In this document: piece by piece, positions 17,401 to 26,491 of the stretch
Position numbering within the stretch: the first letter of the stretch is position 1
Layout: every line of letters begins with the position of its first letter
Assembly (NCBI GenBank): GCA_913774625.1
Contig: CAJYHL010000039.1
Location: 159,074-223,073, forward strand
DNA length: 64,000 nt
Direction of reading: 5' to 3'
Origin: an uncultured Acidovorax sp.
GTDB taxonomy: Bacteria; Pseudomonadota; Gammaproteobacteria; Burkholderiales; Burkholderiaceae_C
Notes under the pieces: generated by a model
What the model saw: the letters and a program-made list of their open reading frames with translations, nothing else
Told to the model about the DNA's origin: nothing
The model's database searches: none
Made by a program: the position numbers and the translations under genes

Positions 17401-17982
17401 TTCTCGGCCTCGCTCCCAGGGCTTGTTGGCGTGCTGCTGGTAGCTGGCCTTGAAGGCCTCCAGCTGGTTCCGGCTGTCGAGATCTCGTTCGAAGTGAGCG
17501 ATGTAGCCTTGCTTGCCGAAGTAGCCGCACATCTCGTTGAAGACCTTCACGAACACCGAAAGCAGGGCGTCCGTCTGGCTCTTGCTGATGATGTCGGCCT
17601 TCTGGTCGATGTTGAACAGGATGCTCTTCGAAGGGATGGCCACGGCTTTTTTCAGGGCAGCGCGCAGCAGTTCGTCTTCCTTGGGAATTTTGGGCAAGAA
17701 GATGTCGAGCGCTGTGCTGCCATCGACGCTGCGGTTCTCCATGATCAAGGCCAACATCTTCAAGAGGTGCGACTTACCCGAACCGAAGAAGCCGGAGACC
17801 CAGACGCCGTTCGCGCCGTGGTAGTCGTTGTAGGCATCGAGGAAGTGTTCGAGCCGCTTGGCGACCTCGTCTGTCAGCACGTACTCGTTCAGCTCGACGT
17901 ACAGGCTCGACTCGTCGTCGGCCTTGATGACGCCTTCTATGGGGCGACTGACGGGCTGCTTGAAAATGCGGTTGAGTTCCAT
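14425..17982 (-). CDS. brxC: BREX P-loop ATPase BrxC
   Basis: An 1185-aa BrxC (PglY-like), the large ATPase of BREX. The N-terminus MELNRIFKQPVSRPIEGVIK and Walker A GFFGSGKS (64-71) match the family. The length is as expected (about 1200 aa). The far C-terminus carries an Ala/Pro-rich linker (roughly residues 1090-1140) before a short conserved end. The start at 17,982 is supported by a GGAGGG Shine-Dalgarno in the 11-bp gap after brxB. A five-codon longer start at 17,997 is less likely. BrxC is thought to act with BrxB and PglZ in a complex. That comes from family knowledge, not from this sequence. Confidence 0.95.
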   Translation of the reverse strand: MELNRIFKQPVSRPIEGVIKADDESSLYVELNEYVLTDEVAKRLEHFLDAYNDYHGANGVWVSGFFGSGKSHLLKMLALIMENRSVDGSTALDIFLPKIPKEDELLRAALKKAVAIPSKSILFNIDQKADIISKSQTDALLSVFVKVFNEMCGYFGKQGYIAHFERDLDSRNQLEAFKASYQQHANKPWERGREQALLESGNIARAYAEITGEDPALAKGILDKYRAQYSVSIEDFSEQVKAWLDKKPANFRLNFFVDEVGQYIADNTKLMTNLQTVAESLATKCQGRAWIIVTAQEDMNSVLGDMNKQQSNDFSKIQARFANRLKLTSADVAEVIQKRLLTKNDTGAALLATTYEQQFNNFKTLFEFADGGQQYSNFRDAEHFTYCYPFVPYQFPLFQAAIRGLSQHNGFEGKANSVGERSMLGVFRDVAIAIDNEPVGQLATFDRMFEGIRGALKSAIQSAINNAERHLGDEYAVRVLKALFLVKYVKEFKATLRNLSVLMLERFGDDLPAQRKRLEAALNKLEQQTYIQRNGDLYEYLTDEEKDVEEEIKGTEVESTDILKELESLLFDGVIKQRKIRHSNGQDYAYTRKMDDRALSREHELAIHIVTPLSDNFDNITLQRMQSMGRDELRVVLPADVRFMQDLTMYKRTEKYIRQNSNTPQEAVKRILDAKGFQNTERLNDLQVRAKGLLGKATLIINAADVDVSSEDGQTRVLKGFEHLLQSTYPNLRMLRDVPFNEADIGKHLRMMEDGLIANDATSLTEPEQELLAFIQGNARGGVRTTVKSLIERFERKNYGWYYAAILCNLALLCARGKVEVRQDSNSLERDALERSLRNTNAHASLVLEPQVEFSASQVRALKDFFADFFDKPASSNEARALARETIDALKELEIELAALHGQKSQLPFLSVLTPVLATLKDIASKNPNWFLTDLTRAEDALLDTKENILDPLRRFMNSPQRAIFEQARALVAEQEDNFAYVAASEVEAVRGLLTDSKPWQGNRLQQLKPQLDALEHAIAQQLAIERDAAAHRLAELEQRLRATDEFGRIDAARQSQLTEPFAEARRALQGQKRIAMIRDQLRHFEESRFSQLLVQLEQWGKPAQLAPAPAAQPAAGAGAAGEPQATATVAPKPATPEPKVVPARTIRVDYAKAWLTSEAELDDYLNKQREAWLKEIQAGNRVQI

Positions 17983-17993
17983 GGGGTCCCTCC

Positions 17994-18650
17994 TCAAACC
18001 TGTGTCTCGTAAATGTTGAATGCGCGGTAGTACTTGTCGTCGTGCAATAGTCCGAACAGCTCCAGCGAAGCCCCTTGCTCCAGCGAATGGCGGTACTCGC
18101 CAGGAAAGAACATCACGGTGGGCTTGTCTTTCGCGGTGCTTTGCAGGTTGTTGAGCACGTTGTGCGACCGGATGTATGGAAAGACTTCTCCGATGCCTGT
18201 CAGAAACAGCACATCGAATTCCGTCTGTTGCAATCGCTCGCCAATCGCAGGGATCAGGTAGTCCTCGATGCCCAGAACGTTCTGCAGCAGTTCAAGCAGG
18301 TTGTCCTTTTCTGCGTCCGGCTCAATCGCCAGGACCTCGTCCCAGAGCCTGCCCCCATCACTGCTGCCTTCTCGCGCTTGCAGCAGCTCGACGCAGAGGT
18401 CATACAAATTGATCTCCAGCACCTGGACGCCGCGCCCACCGAGACAGGGGACTTGGAGGTTGGCCAGCGAGCTGATGAGCTGGCGTTGCATCCGCTGCAT
18501 CTCGAAAGCTTCGTTCGCTCGGAATTCGCAGATGTAGAACGGCAGATCGTTGTTCAGCCCGCGCATCTGCAAGAAGCGCTCGCCACCAATCACCTGGATC
18601 AAGTGATCGAAATGGTTCGCGAGTGGTTGGTGGCTGATCTTCGAGGTCAT
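17994..18650 (-). CDS. brxB: BREX protein BrxB (DUF1788)
   Basis: A soluble protein of about 218 aa of the DUF1788/BrxB family, recognised by GGERFLQMRGLNNDLPFYI near the start and PTVMFFPGEYRHSLEQGAS followed by YYRAFNIYE at the end. The ATG at 18,650 overlaps the brxA stop as ATGA, the coupling used throughout this operon. An alternative ATG lies three codons upstream at 18,659. BrxB is essential for BREX defence in characterised systems and is thought to join BrxC and PglZ. Its enzymatic role is unknown. Confidence 0.92.
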   Translation of the reverse strand: MTSKISHQPLANHFDHLIQVIGGERFLQMRGLNNDLPFYICEFRANEAFEMQRMQRQLISSLANLQVPCLGGRGVQVLEINLYDLCVELLQAREGSSDGGRLWDEVLAIEPDAEKDNLLELLQNVLGIEDYLIPAIGERLQQTEFDVLFLTGIGEVFPYIRSHNVLNNLQSTAKDKPTVMFFPGEYRHSLEQGASLELFGLLHDDKYYRAFNIYETQV

Positions 18651-19258
18651 TGAAGCCATCGTTGAATGTCGTTGTCAGTGGCCGGGAAGACCAGGAAAAC
18701 CTGTCGCCCCTGCCGGGCCAGGAGCTGTGCGAGATAGGGGCTGAGTTGCGCGGGGTGGATCTCGTACTGGTCCGACAGGAGATCCGCTTCTCGCAACATG
18801 CGAAACAGGTTCTGGCGCAACTTCAGCTGCGTTGACTTGGCGATGTCGTCCAACTCAGCATGCCAAAGTGCCTTGGCGTTGAGAAAGTGGTCGAAGTCCG
18901 CGAACACCAATCGGCGGCGAAGCACCAGGAAGTGTTCTCGCAGCACCTCAGTCGCGAACTCTCGAATGAACGGGTATCGGCGGCAGACCGCTACCCAGAG
19001 CAGGTTGGCTTGATCACGCAGGCTGAGGTCCAGCAGTGCCGAAAGCTCTTCTGAACTCAGCTCTTGCAGTCGTGCGGTAACTTCCTTGCTGATGCGGGTT
19101 GCCGCAGCCGATGTGCGTACCTGCAGCAGGTTCTCAACCCGGAGTTGAGCGCGCGTAGCTGTCCAGTCACCCAGCTGCAAAAAGGACGCAGCGGCGATGG
19201 CGGACTCTTGCAAGAAGAGTCCGCCAGTTGTGAAGGACAGCCGGTAGCGCTCGGTCAT
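18647..19258 (-). CDS. brxA: BREX protein BrxA (DUF1819, DNA-binding)
   Basis: A 203-aa BrxA. The ATG at 19,258 (MTERYRLSFTTGGLF) matches the family N-terminus and overlaps the brxR stop as ATGA. A longer frame up to 19,537 is antisense-like sequence inside brxR and is rejected. BrxA proteins are small helical DNA-binding proteins related to the NusB-like fold described for BREX. They are the first structural gene of type 1 loci, as here. Residues 80-150 (REFATEVLREHFLVLRRRL and on) are the most recognisable part. Confidence 0.92.
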   Translation of the reverse strand: MTERYRLSFTTGGLFLQESAIAAASFLQLGDWTATRAQLRVENLLQVRTSAAATRISKEVTARLQELSSEELSALLDLSLRDQANLLWVAVCRRYPFIREFATEVLREHFLVLRRRLVFADFDHFLNAKALWHAELDDIAKSTQLKLRQNLFRMLREADLLSDQYEIHPAQLSPYLAQLLARQGRQVFLVFPATDNDIQRWLQ

Positions 19259-20190
19259 GTGGTGCTGCCTTTGCTGCTGGGATAGCCAGGCGCCAGCACA
19301 GCGGTCTCGACGCCGTACAAGGCAAGGTGGTCCTTCAACCAGAGGCGGTACTCGTGCCCTCGCAGGCTGTGGCCCGGGGAGCAGTCCACACTCCATTTGC
19401 GCAGGGCATACCCAGCCAATGCTGCTCGCAATTTCAGCCGCAACACGCCCTCTGGCATGTCGTAGTCCATGTGCGTGACCTCGGGATGAGGTTGGTCCGG
19501 GTGAGGCACCAAGTCCAACTCGACGATGCGTGTCCACTGAACGTCCTGCTCTGGGAGCTCATGGCGCGCTGCCTCGTCGCCCAGCTTTGGAGTGGGCTTG
19601 CTGATACGGGTCAGAACAAAGTCTCGGAAAGTCTGCGACTTGCGATCGAACGCGCGCACATGCCACCGAAGGCCCGTGTCCAGCAGCGCAAATGGCACGA
19701 TTTCACGCGAAGACTCGCCGCTGCTCACCGAGTGGTAGTCGATGCTGAGCACCTGCCCCATGTGAATGGCCCGCGTGATGCAGGCCAGGGTTTCCAGCCC
19801 CGGGTAGGAGAGCCTGGAGGGCATGAGGCACGGCAGCAGGGCCTCAGACGAGGGGGCGGTAGCGTCCCCCAGCTGCTCAGTCAGCCAGCCTAGAACTTGG
19901 GCCGATGGCACGGCAAACAGTGGCGAGAACCCGGCCCCTAGGAGGTAGCGTTTGCCACGGCTTTCGTAGTCAACGTTCTCTGGTGCCAGCTCTTTGTACA
20001 GCGCCAGGTCGCGCGAAGCTGCCGCCGACTGGATGCCGAAGCGTTGCATCAAGTCAGGCCGTCGAACCTCGCCCAAGAAGCGTAACCGCAGCTCGATGTG
20101 CTTGAGCCGGTCCCTTTGGGATTGGGGTAGTTCGGCTGTCGGATCAGCTTGCATGATGGGGAGGCGACGCTGAGGATGGAGGATCTTCAC
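19255..20190 (-). CDS. brxR: WYL-domain transcriptional regulator (BrxR/CapW-like)
   Basis: A 311-aa repressor-type protein. It has an N-terminal winged helix (about 27-75, including RLRFLGEVRRPDLMQRFGI), a central WYL domain (about 140-215, with IDYHSVSSGESSREIVPF) and a C-terminal WCX-type extension. BrxR proteins head BREX operons and repress them until a nucleic-acid-like ligand binds the WYL domain. That is family knowledge from characterised relatives. It is the first gene of the operon and overlaps brxA by ATGA. The GTG start at 20,190 has AGGA six bases upstream. An ATG at 20,154 is the alternative. Confidence 0.9.
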   Translation of the reverse strand: MKILHPQRRLPIMQADPTAELPQSQRDRLKHIELRLRFLGEVRRPDLMQRFGIQSAAASRDLALYKELAPENVDYESRGKRYLLGAGFSPLFAVPSAQVLGWLTEQLGDATAPSSEALLPCLMPSRLSYPGLETLACITRAIHMGQVLSIDYHSVSSGESSREIVPFALLDTGLRWHVRAFDRKSQTFRDFVLTRISKPTPKLGDEAARHELPEQDVQWTRIVELDLVPHPDQPHPEVTHMDYDMPEGVLRLKLRAALAGYALRKWSVDCSPGHSLRGHEYRLWLKDHLALYGVETAVLAPGYPSSKGSTT

Positions 20191-20377
20191 ATTCTATCCT
20201 AAAGAAGCTATTTGAGCATCAAAAAGATACGAATATGGCGACCAAATGGCTGCCGGCTTGAGCTGCTGAACCACGTTCGGAGACGCGCTTTGAAGGCGAG
20301 CCTCAAAACTCGCGCAGCAACAGCCTTGAAATGGGGCAATGGCGCCTGCTATTGCCCCAATGACAGGCGCCGTTACC
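20191..20377. promoter_or_regulatory. brxR upstream region with two interleaved inverted repeats
   Basis: This is the only sizeable gap inside the island's gene string and must hold the BREX promoter. Bases 20,191-20,240 are AT-rich. Further up, GGGGCAAT (20,333-20,340) pairs with ATTGCCCC (20,351-20,358), and GGCGCCTG (20,341-20,348) pairs with CAGGCGCC (20,364-20,371). The arms interleave, so the two 8-bp stems are probably mutually exclusive. They lie just past the integrase stop and could end its transcript or act as an operator or switch. A 63-codon frame here (20,194-20,385) has no recognisable content. Confidence 0.45.
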
Positions 20378-21499
20378 TCATTCAATGCGAAGTGCTGGTG
20401 TGCCCGGATAGAGGTTCGGGCGAAACGTCCTGACCGGCAGATCCGCCTCTATGCGTACTGGACGCAAGGCATGACCACCGCGAGCCTGATGCGCCATGCC
20501 GTAATGGCGACGTGTTTTGGCGCTTCGATGGCCGAGGCCACGGCTGGCAGCATCGCCGTCAGCCGACGCCTTCAGGTCTGCGCTCCACTGGTGCCTGAAA
20601 CATGTGGCAGTGATGGCGTGATCGTGATTGCGCCAGAGGCTGCGCGCAAGTCGCTGGATTTCAGCGGTGAAGTTGCCTGCTTCGGCAATCTTGACGCGCA
20701 GCTTCTTACCTGGCTCTGTACTGAGCCGTTTCACAAGGGCTGCGACCAGTGGATGTGTGTCGTCCTCCGCGTAGGCCACAAAGCGATTCGGTTGGCCCTG
20801 GCTTGCTTTGACCTTGGCGCCAATTACATGCAGGCAGAGGATGTCCTTGCGCAGCAGATCGTCGAATTCCACCCAGACATCGATGCCTTTCGCCAGCTCG
20901 GAAGGGCGGGCGCCAGTCAGCGCGGAGATCAAGAGCGCGTCGGCGTACTTGCCATGCATGCCGCGTGCGCAAATGTCTTCTCTCCACGTGGATGGCAGTC
21001 CACGCAGCGCCTGGCGCTTGCTTCGGCGCTTGGACCTTGGCTGCGTCATCCCTTGCTGCTGAAGCCGGACCAGGGCCCGCATGGTCATCAACAGTTGGCT
21101 GCACGAGGCCATCAATCGTTCGCGGGTCGATGTGTCCCATGCCTGTGGCAGAGCCGATGACATCGCACCGACGCTCCAGAGGCAGTGATACCGAAGAGCG
21201 GCCAAGCGCTTGTAGAACGTGGTTGAGCGGCCAGTGTTGCTCACCACTGAAACGAGGTCGTCCTCGCCGGTGTTGCCGCGATGAAGCAGCTGCCTTGCCA
21301 GCTTCAGGTACTCCTCCTGCGTGGCTGCGGATTTGCTTGTTGGCTCCCCCTTCGACTTGATCGCAGGCAGAGCGTTCAGGCACGCGCGGACGGCATCCAC
21401 GAGGCGCTGAACCTCGGGCAGGTGTTCGGCCGCTGCAGCGTCGTCGTCGGGCGGTGGTCTGAGTTGATCGGCGGCGCCGGAAATCAGAGCCGCGTCCAT
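20378..21499 (-). CDS. Tyrosine recombinase/integrase-like protein
   Basis: A 373-aa protein whose C-terminal half carries the tyrosine-recombinase residues: R198 in TGARPSEL, R302 in ATCFRHQ, H324 in GLGHRS and nucleophile Y333 in TRRHYG. The position normally written H-x-x-R is T-x-x-R here, as in some ICE-type integrases with C-F-R-H. The N-terminal half is helical and divergent. It overlaps the TrfA-like gene by 16 bp and is the last gene of the alpA-trfA-int operon next to tRNA-Pro. It probably mediates island excision and integration, although the integrase is distal to the tRNA rather than adjacent. Confidence 0.78.
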   Translation of the reverse strand: MDAALISGAADQLRPPPDDDAAAAEHLPEVQRLVDAVRACLNALPAIKSKGEPTSKSAATQEEYLKLARQLLHRGNTGEDDLVSVVSNTGRSTTFYKRLAALRYHCLWSVGAMSSALPQAWDTSTRERLMASCSQLLMTMRALVRLQQQGMTQPRSKRRSKRQALRGLPSTWREDICARGMHGKYADALLISALTGARPSELAKGIDVWVEFDDLLRKDILCLHVIGAKVKASQGQPNRFVAYAEDDTHPLVAALVKRLSTEPGKKLRVKIAEAGNFTAEIQRLARSLWRNHDHAITATCFRHQWSADLKASADGDAASRGLGHRSAKTRRHYGMAHQARGGHALRPVRIEADLPVRTFRPNLYPGTPALRIE

Positions 21500-22413
21500 A
21501 CGATCTGCTCCTTCCCGTGGGTGCTTTGTTCCAGGCGTGCTCCCGCGATGATTCCCAGTCGCTCCAACTCAGCTGCAGCAGCCAGCACTGGTTCACGGAA
21601 CTTGGAGATCGGGCTGCTGTATTGCAGCTTGTCTTTCAGCCATACAAGACTGTGGCGCTGGGTCGCGTCTGACGAAGTGGCGACCAGGCGTTGCAGGGCC
21701 TTTGCCATGTCTCGCTGGACCTTGATCTGCAGTCGCTTCTCCCAATCGATCAGCGCGAACTCACGGTTGCTGAACAGGCGAACCATGCGACGGTCGATGC
21801 GCAGAACGTAGGTGTCCAGTTCCTCATCCAAATCGAAGCCGTCGATCAGGTGCAGGACGCGGTGAATGCCCTTGCTCGGCGTGGCGTCGCCCGGAACTTC
21901 GCCCACGGTGTACTTCCGCGTTTTGATCTCCAACATGCCGAGGCTGAGGCGCAAGAACGACTCATGCAGCCATCCGTAATCCGTGCTCCCGATGTGTCGC
22001 CCAAGGGACTTCAGAAAGTGCGAGCGAACGACGGGCACTGGCGCACCAACAGGATGACGACGTGCCTCGTGAAGGGCTTGCATCCAGACATCGGAGTCGG
22101 GCTCATCGAGCTGCATGCCCCAGTACCGCAGTTGCACATCTGATCGGCTGGTGAGCACCTTTCCCTCGTGGGTGGCTCTGCGGCCTCGGGCCACTGGGGC
22201 AAAGAGGCTGGACCTCGCAAGGTGGTTTGGAATCGCGCGATCCAGGTCATGCCACCACGGAAGCTGGACGACTTTTTCCTCGGTCGCACGCGGCGTCGCC
22301 GAGGTCCTGGCAGTCCGCTCAAGGACGCGCTGGCGTAACCGGCTGAGAGCCTGATCCAAGCGGTGTTGCTGTGATTGCGGGCTGCATTGGGTGTTGGAGG
22401 CATGCGCTGCCAT
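21484..22413 (-). CDS. TrfA-like plasmid replication initiator
   Basis: A 309-aa protein resembling TrfA of IncP plasmids. It shows the family's early LPWWHDLDRAIPNHLARSSL block (about 51-70), then VQLRYWGMQL and later VRLFSNREFALIDWEKRL, matching the TrfA initiator core. TrfA binds iterons and recruits the replicative helicase to start plasmid replication. It starts 3 nt after the AlpA-like gene and overlaps the integrase. I find no clear iteron array beside it. The helically phased repeats at 243-421 are the only candidate in view. The island may replicate after excision or be derived from a plasmid. Confidence 0.8.
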   Translation of the reverse strand: MAAHASNTQCSPQSQQHRLDQALSRLRQRVLERTARTSATPRATEEKVVQLPWWHDLDRAIPNHLARSSLFAPVARGRRATHEGKVLTSRSDVQLRYWGMQLDEPDSDVWMQALHEARRHPVGAPVPVVRSHFLKSLGRHIGSTDYGWLHESFLRLSLGMLEIKTRKYTVGEVPGDATPSKGIHRVLHLIDGFDLDEELDTYVLRIDRRMVRLFSNREFALIDWEKRLQIKVQRDMAKALQRLVATSSDATQRHSLVWLKDKLQYSSPISKFREPVLAAAAELERLGIIAGARLEQSTHGKEQIVWTRL

Positions 22414-22416
22414 GGT

Positions 22417-22779
22417 TCAGCGCCCTCCCGTCGAGTTAGCCCAGCGCTGCCGGGCAAGTTGTTCGGCTTTGGTCGGGCGGCCGCGAGGGCGGCGTGACGG
22501 GGGCGGCTCGGCGGGGCGTGTGGACTCGATCCATTCAAGGACGTCGCGCTCGTACCAGCACAGGCGCCTTGAGCCCGGCATCTTGAAAGGCCGGGGGATC
22601 AAGTTCCGGTCTTTGTACTTTTCGCAGGTCGCGAAGGTCCGAATGGTGGTGCAGCTCTTGCCGATCAGAGCCGAGAGCTGCTCAATGAAGATGATTCGGA
22701 CGGGGGGAGGGGTGTCAGCGAGAAAAACGTTGACAAGCTGTTGCCCGGAGAGTGCCTCCGGCAAGACAGGGGTGGCCAT
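22417..22779 (-). CDS. AlpA/excisionase-like DNA-binding protein
   Basis: A 120-aa protein with a central winged-helix/MerR-like motif of the AlpA type: IEQLSALIGKSCTTIRTF (about 33-50), a basic wing IPRPFKMPGSRRLCWYE and a final helix DVLEWIES. The tail (RRPRGRPTKAEQ) has an AT-hook-like GRP. Such proteins regulate integrases or act as recombination directionality factors. It is the first gene of a three-gene operon with the TrfA-like initiator and the integrase. Confidence 0.72.
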   Translation of the reverse strand: MATPVLPEALSGQQLVNVFLADTPPPVRIIFIEQLSALIGKSCTTIRTFATCEKYKDRNLIPRPFKMPGSRRLCWYERDVLEWIESTRPAEPPPSRRPRGRPTKAEQLARQRWANSTGGR

Positions 22780-23250
22780 AACGCATCCATGATTGCGGAG
22801 AGCGACAGGGAAGACCTGTTGCTCTGGCAGCGATCGTCTTTAGATGCGTGCAATGGCGTCTCAAGAGCCTGGAACTACGGGGGCAGGGTATGACTCATCG
22901 ACGCCCATTCCAGAATCTCTGCGCGTCCGAAGACGCTTTTCGATCATTCGCAGCCCTGCTGCGTCTCGGCGGACGGCTCACGCCGAGAAGCCATGCTTTG
23001 AGGTTTCACGCTATCGCTCTTTCGCGTGAGAGTACCGGCTGACTCATTCCCCATCTTTCGCCGGGTGAGGGTCACTACTCCACATCACCACGTCAGCCAC
23101 ACGACTTGATCGTCAATGGCTATCAGCGTAGAGCAGTTCAAACATGCCGTCAACGACTGAGCGCCTACGCCCTGGCTCGCTGGGCCATTCTTGGGCCATT
23201 GACCCACAAGATTTACTCTGAGTCGGCATTCATGACGATCCAAAACAAAA
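22780..23250. other. Island end next to tRNA-Pro; no gene recognised
   Basis: I see no convincing coding sequence here. It must hold the promoter of the AlpA-like operon at its left side. Recognisable structure includes an inverted repeat TCTCGGCG (22,964-22,971)/CGCCGAGA (22,981-22,988), two copies of TGACTCAT (22,891 and 23,040), and a tandem TGGGCCATT at 23,181 and 23,192. None forms an iteron-like array. Confidence 0.4.
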
Positions 23251-23279
23251 AAGCCCAAGTGCTTGATTCACTTGGGCTT
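23251..23279 (-). terminator. Intrinsic terminator of tRNA-Pro
   Basis: AAGCCCAAGTG (23,251-23,261) pairs with CACTTGGGCTT (23,269-23,279) around a 7-nt loop. Read on the minus strand the stem is followed by a T-run, 15 bp past the tRNA 3' end. It is near-symmetrical and could work in both directions. Confidence 0.85.
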
Positions 23280-23293
23280 TTCGTATGGATTCC

Positions 23294-23370
23294 TGGTCGG
23301 GGTGAGAGGATTCGAACCTCCGGCCTCTACGTCCCGAACGTAGCGCTCTACCAGGCTAAGCTACACCCCG
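23294..23370 (-). tRNA. tRNA-Pro (anticodon CGG), island insertion site
   Basis: A 77-nt tRNA gene. The minus strand folds as a cloverleaf with acceptor CGGGGTG/CACCCCG, anticodon stem-loop CTACG-TTCGGGA-CGTAG (anticodon CGG), the T-loop GGTTCGAATCC and an encoded 3' CCA. Its 3' end faces the mobile island, the classic arrangement for tyrosine-recombinase integration into a tRNA 3' end. The matching second copy of the 3' end is not in this window, so the far end of the island lies to the left. Confidence 0.95.
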
Positions 23371-23392
23371 AATGGTCTAAAGCGGAGTGTCT

Positions 23393-24376
23393 TCAGACAC
23401 GCCGCTCAAGTAGCTGAGACGCTAATTGTAGCAGCGCTTCTGAGTAGTTATTGACTGGCAGCTGCCGCGCTGCATCGATGGCCACCTGAGCCTGCGCTGC
23501 CGCAGCCTGCCGCGTGGCTTCGAGGGCCCCTGTCGTCCGCACGATGTCGATGACTTTCGCCAGTTCGTCGGTGGCGCCGGCCTCGATGGCCTGGCGGATC
23601 AGCTGCCGCTGCTCTTCGGTGCCTCGCTGCATGGCGATGATGAGCGGCAGGGTGACCTTGCCTTCGCGCAGGTCGTCGCCCAGGTTCTTGCCCATCTCGC
23701 CGGCATCGCCGTCGTAGTCGAGCACGTCGTCGATCACCTGGAAAGCCGTTCCCAGGGCCTGCCCGTAGTCGGCGCAGAGCGTTTCGATGGGCTCGGGGCT
23801 TCGCGACAGCACGGCCGCGAGGCGGGTGCTGGCCTCGAACAGCTTGGCCGTCTTGGAGCGGATGACCTGCAGGTAGCCTGCTTCGCTCAGCGACGCGTCA
23901 TGCGTGTTCATGAGCTGCTGCACCTCGCCCTCGGCGATGATGTTGGTGGCCTCCGACAGGATCTGCATGATCCGCATGTCGTCGGCATCCACCATCATCT
24001 GGAAGGCGCGCGAATGCAGGAAGTCGCCGACCAGCACGCTCGCGGGATTGCCGAAGCTCTCGTTGGCCGTGGGGCGTCCGCGGCGCAGGGTGGATTCGTC
24101 CACCACGTCGTCGTGCAGCAGGGTGGCGGTGTGGATGAACTCGATGACCGCCGCGATGTTGAATCGCTGTGCTCCCTGGTAGCCCAGTGCGCCGCAGGCC
24201 AGCAGCAGCAGCGCCGGGCGGAGCCGCTTGCCTCCTGCGGAGATGATGTACCGGGCGACCTGGCCCACCAGGGGAACGGAGGAGTCGAGGCGTTGGGCAA
24301 TCACTGCGTCCACTTGCGACATGTCGTCGGCAATCAGTGCAAGTGCGGATGCGGTGCTGTGTGAGTTGGCGGCCAA
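23393..24376 (-). CDS. ispB: Octaprenyl diphosphate synthase
   Basis: A trans-isoprenyl diphosphate synthase of about 327 aa, making the side chain of ubiquinone. Both aspartate-rich motifs are intact: DDVVD (89-93) and DDVLD (216-220), as are GGKRLRP and the K-T pair. I chose the TTG start at 24,376 (AANSHSTASALAL) because relatives begin there. An ATG at MSQVDAV about 17 codons further in is the alternative. It is divergent from rplU-rpmA, the usual neighbours in betaproteobacteria. Confidence 0.92.
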   Translation of the reverse strand: MAANSHSTASALALIADDMSQVDAVIAQRLDSSVPLVGQVARYIISAGGKRLRPALLLLACGALGYQGAQRFNIAAVIEFIHTATLLHDDVVDESTLRRGRPTANESFGNPASVLVGDFLHSRAFQMMVDADDMRIMQILSEATNIIAEGEVQQLMNTHDASLSEAGYLQVIRSKTAKLFEASTRLAAVLSRSPEPIETLCADYGQALGTAFQVIDDVLDYDGDAGEMGKNLGDDLREGKVTLPLIIAMQRGTEEQRQLIRQAIEAGATDELAKVIDIVRTTGALEATRQAAAAQAQVAIDAARQLPVNNYSEALLQLASQLLERRV

Positions 24377-24575
24377 AACGTGCGAGGTGGGTGCTGGATG
24401 TAAGCAGAGATTATAGAAAGAGCTGAAAGCCTCGCTGGGAGAGGGTGCTGCGCGCTGGAAGGCTTGCTCCGCAAGCACGGCCCCCATCCTGGCCCCTTGC
24501 TCTTTTGCTCCTTCCATGCTACATTCGCCGGCTCTGCAAAAAATCGTTTGCGGGACTCACACTCAAGAGGTTTAC

Positions 24576-24887
24576 ATGTACGCGGTCATAAAAACCGGTG
24601 GCAAGCAATATCGCGTTGCTGCTGGCGAAAAAATTAAAGTAGAACAGATTGCTGCGGACGTAGGCCAGGAGATCGTGATCGACCAGGTTCTGGCAGTCGG
24701 CAACGGCGCTGAACTCAAGGTCGGCACGCCCCTGGTGTCCGGCGCTACGGTGACGGCTACGGTCGTCGCCCACGGCAAGCACGACAAGGTGCACATCTTC
24801 AAGATGCGCCGTCGCAAGCACTATCAGAAACGCCAAGGCCATCGCCAGCAGTTCACCGAACTGCAAATCGGTGCGATCGCCGGTTAA
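24576..24887 (+). CDS. rplU: 50S ribosomal protein L21
   Basis: A complete 103-aa L21 protein ([20 protein letters not shown] at the start, [18 protein letters not shown] near the end). It binds 23S rRNA in the large subunit. The start is set by AAGAGG 7 bases upstream. An upstream in-frame ATG at 24,516 adds non-L21 residues. It forms the conserved rplU-rpmA-obgE string. Confidence 0.98.
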   Translation: MYAVIKTGGKQYRVAAGEKIKVEQIAADVGQEIVIDQVLAVGNGAELKVGTPLVSGATVTATVVAHGKHDKVHIFKMRRRKHYQKRQGHRQQFTELQIGAIAG

Positions 24888-24902
24888 TCAGGAGCTGATC
24901 TC

Positions 24903-25160
24903 ATGGCACAGAAAAAAGGCGGCGGCTCTACGCGAAACGGGCGCGATTCCAAGCCCAAGATGCTCGGTGTGAAGGCTTTCGGTGGTGAACTCATCAGCGC
25001 CGGCTCCATCATCGTTCGCCAGCGCGGCACGCGCTTCCACCCCGGCACGAATGTCGGCGTGGGCAAGGACCACACGCTGTTCGCCCTGGTGGATGGCCAC
25101 GTGTCCTTCGGCACGAAGGGTGCGATGTCCAAGCACACGGTCAACGTGACGGCCGCCTGA
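24903..25160 (+). CDS. rpmA: 50S ribosomal protein L27
   Basis: An 85-aa L27 with the characteristic [17 protein letters not shown]-terminus, which reaches the peptidyl-transferase centre. It starts 15 bp after rplU with AGGAG upstream, and is followed by a strong terminator, so the two ribosomal genes form a unit. Confidence 0.98.
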   Translation: MAQKKGGGSTRNGRDSKPKMLGVKAFGGELISAGSIIVRQRGTRFHPGTNVGVGKDHTLFALVDGHVSFGTKGAMSKHTVNVTAA

Positions 25161-25175
25161 GCGAAAGTCATCTGA

Positions 25176-26390
<1,215 letters not shown>

Positions 26391-26415
26391 GCCCCCTGGG
26401 GCCTGCCGGCCCTTG

Positions 26416-26456
26416 TTTTGCTATTGAAGAGAAGAAGTAGTCGCTGTAGGCGCCTG
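26416..26456 (+). repeat. Comamonadaceae intergenic repeat, copy 1
   Basis: A degenerate copy of an element that I recall as abundant in Acidovorax and relatives: TTGCTATT...AGTAG followed by a short spaced GC-rich end (GTAGGCGCC). It fills much of the obgE-proB gap. Confidence 0.5.
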
Positions 26457-26491
26457 TTCCGTGTGCGCCACATGCCTGGAAGATGCTGAAT

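Noticed and set aside
20194..20385. 63-codon frame upstream of brxR
   Set aside because: It starts inside the integrase gene, has no recognisable content and covers the likely control region.
22780..23293. Iteron array or second att repeat beside the TrfA-like gene
   Set aside because: Only isolated pairs (TGACTCAT, TGGGCCATT) and one hairpin were found. No copy of the tRNA 3' end occurs elsewhere in the window.
1..23293. CRISPR array or DISARM system in the island
   Set aside because: No regularly spaced long direct repeats with spacers were seen, and the gene set is that of type 1 BREX with no DrmA/DrmB.
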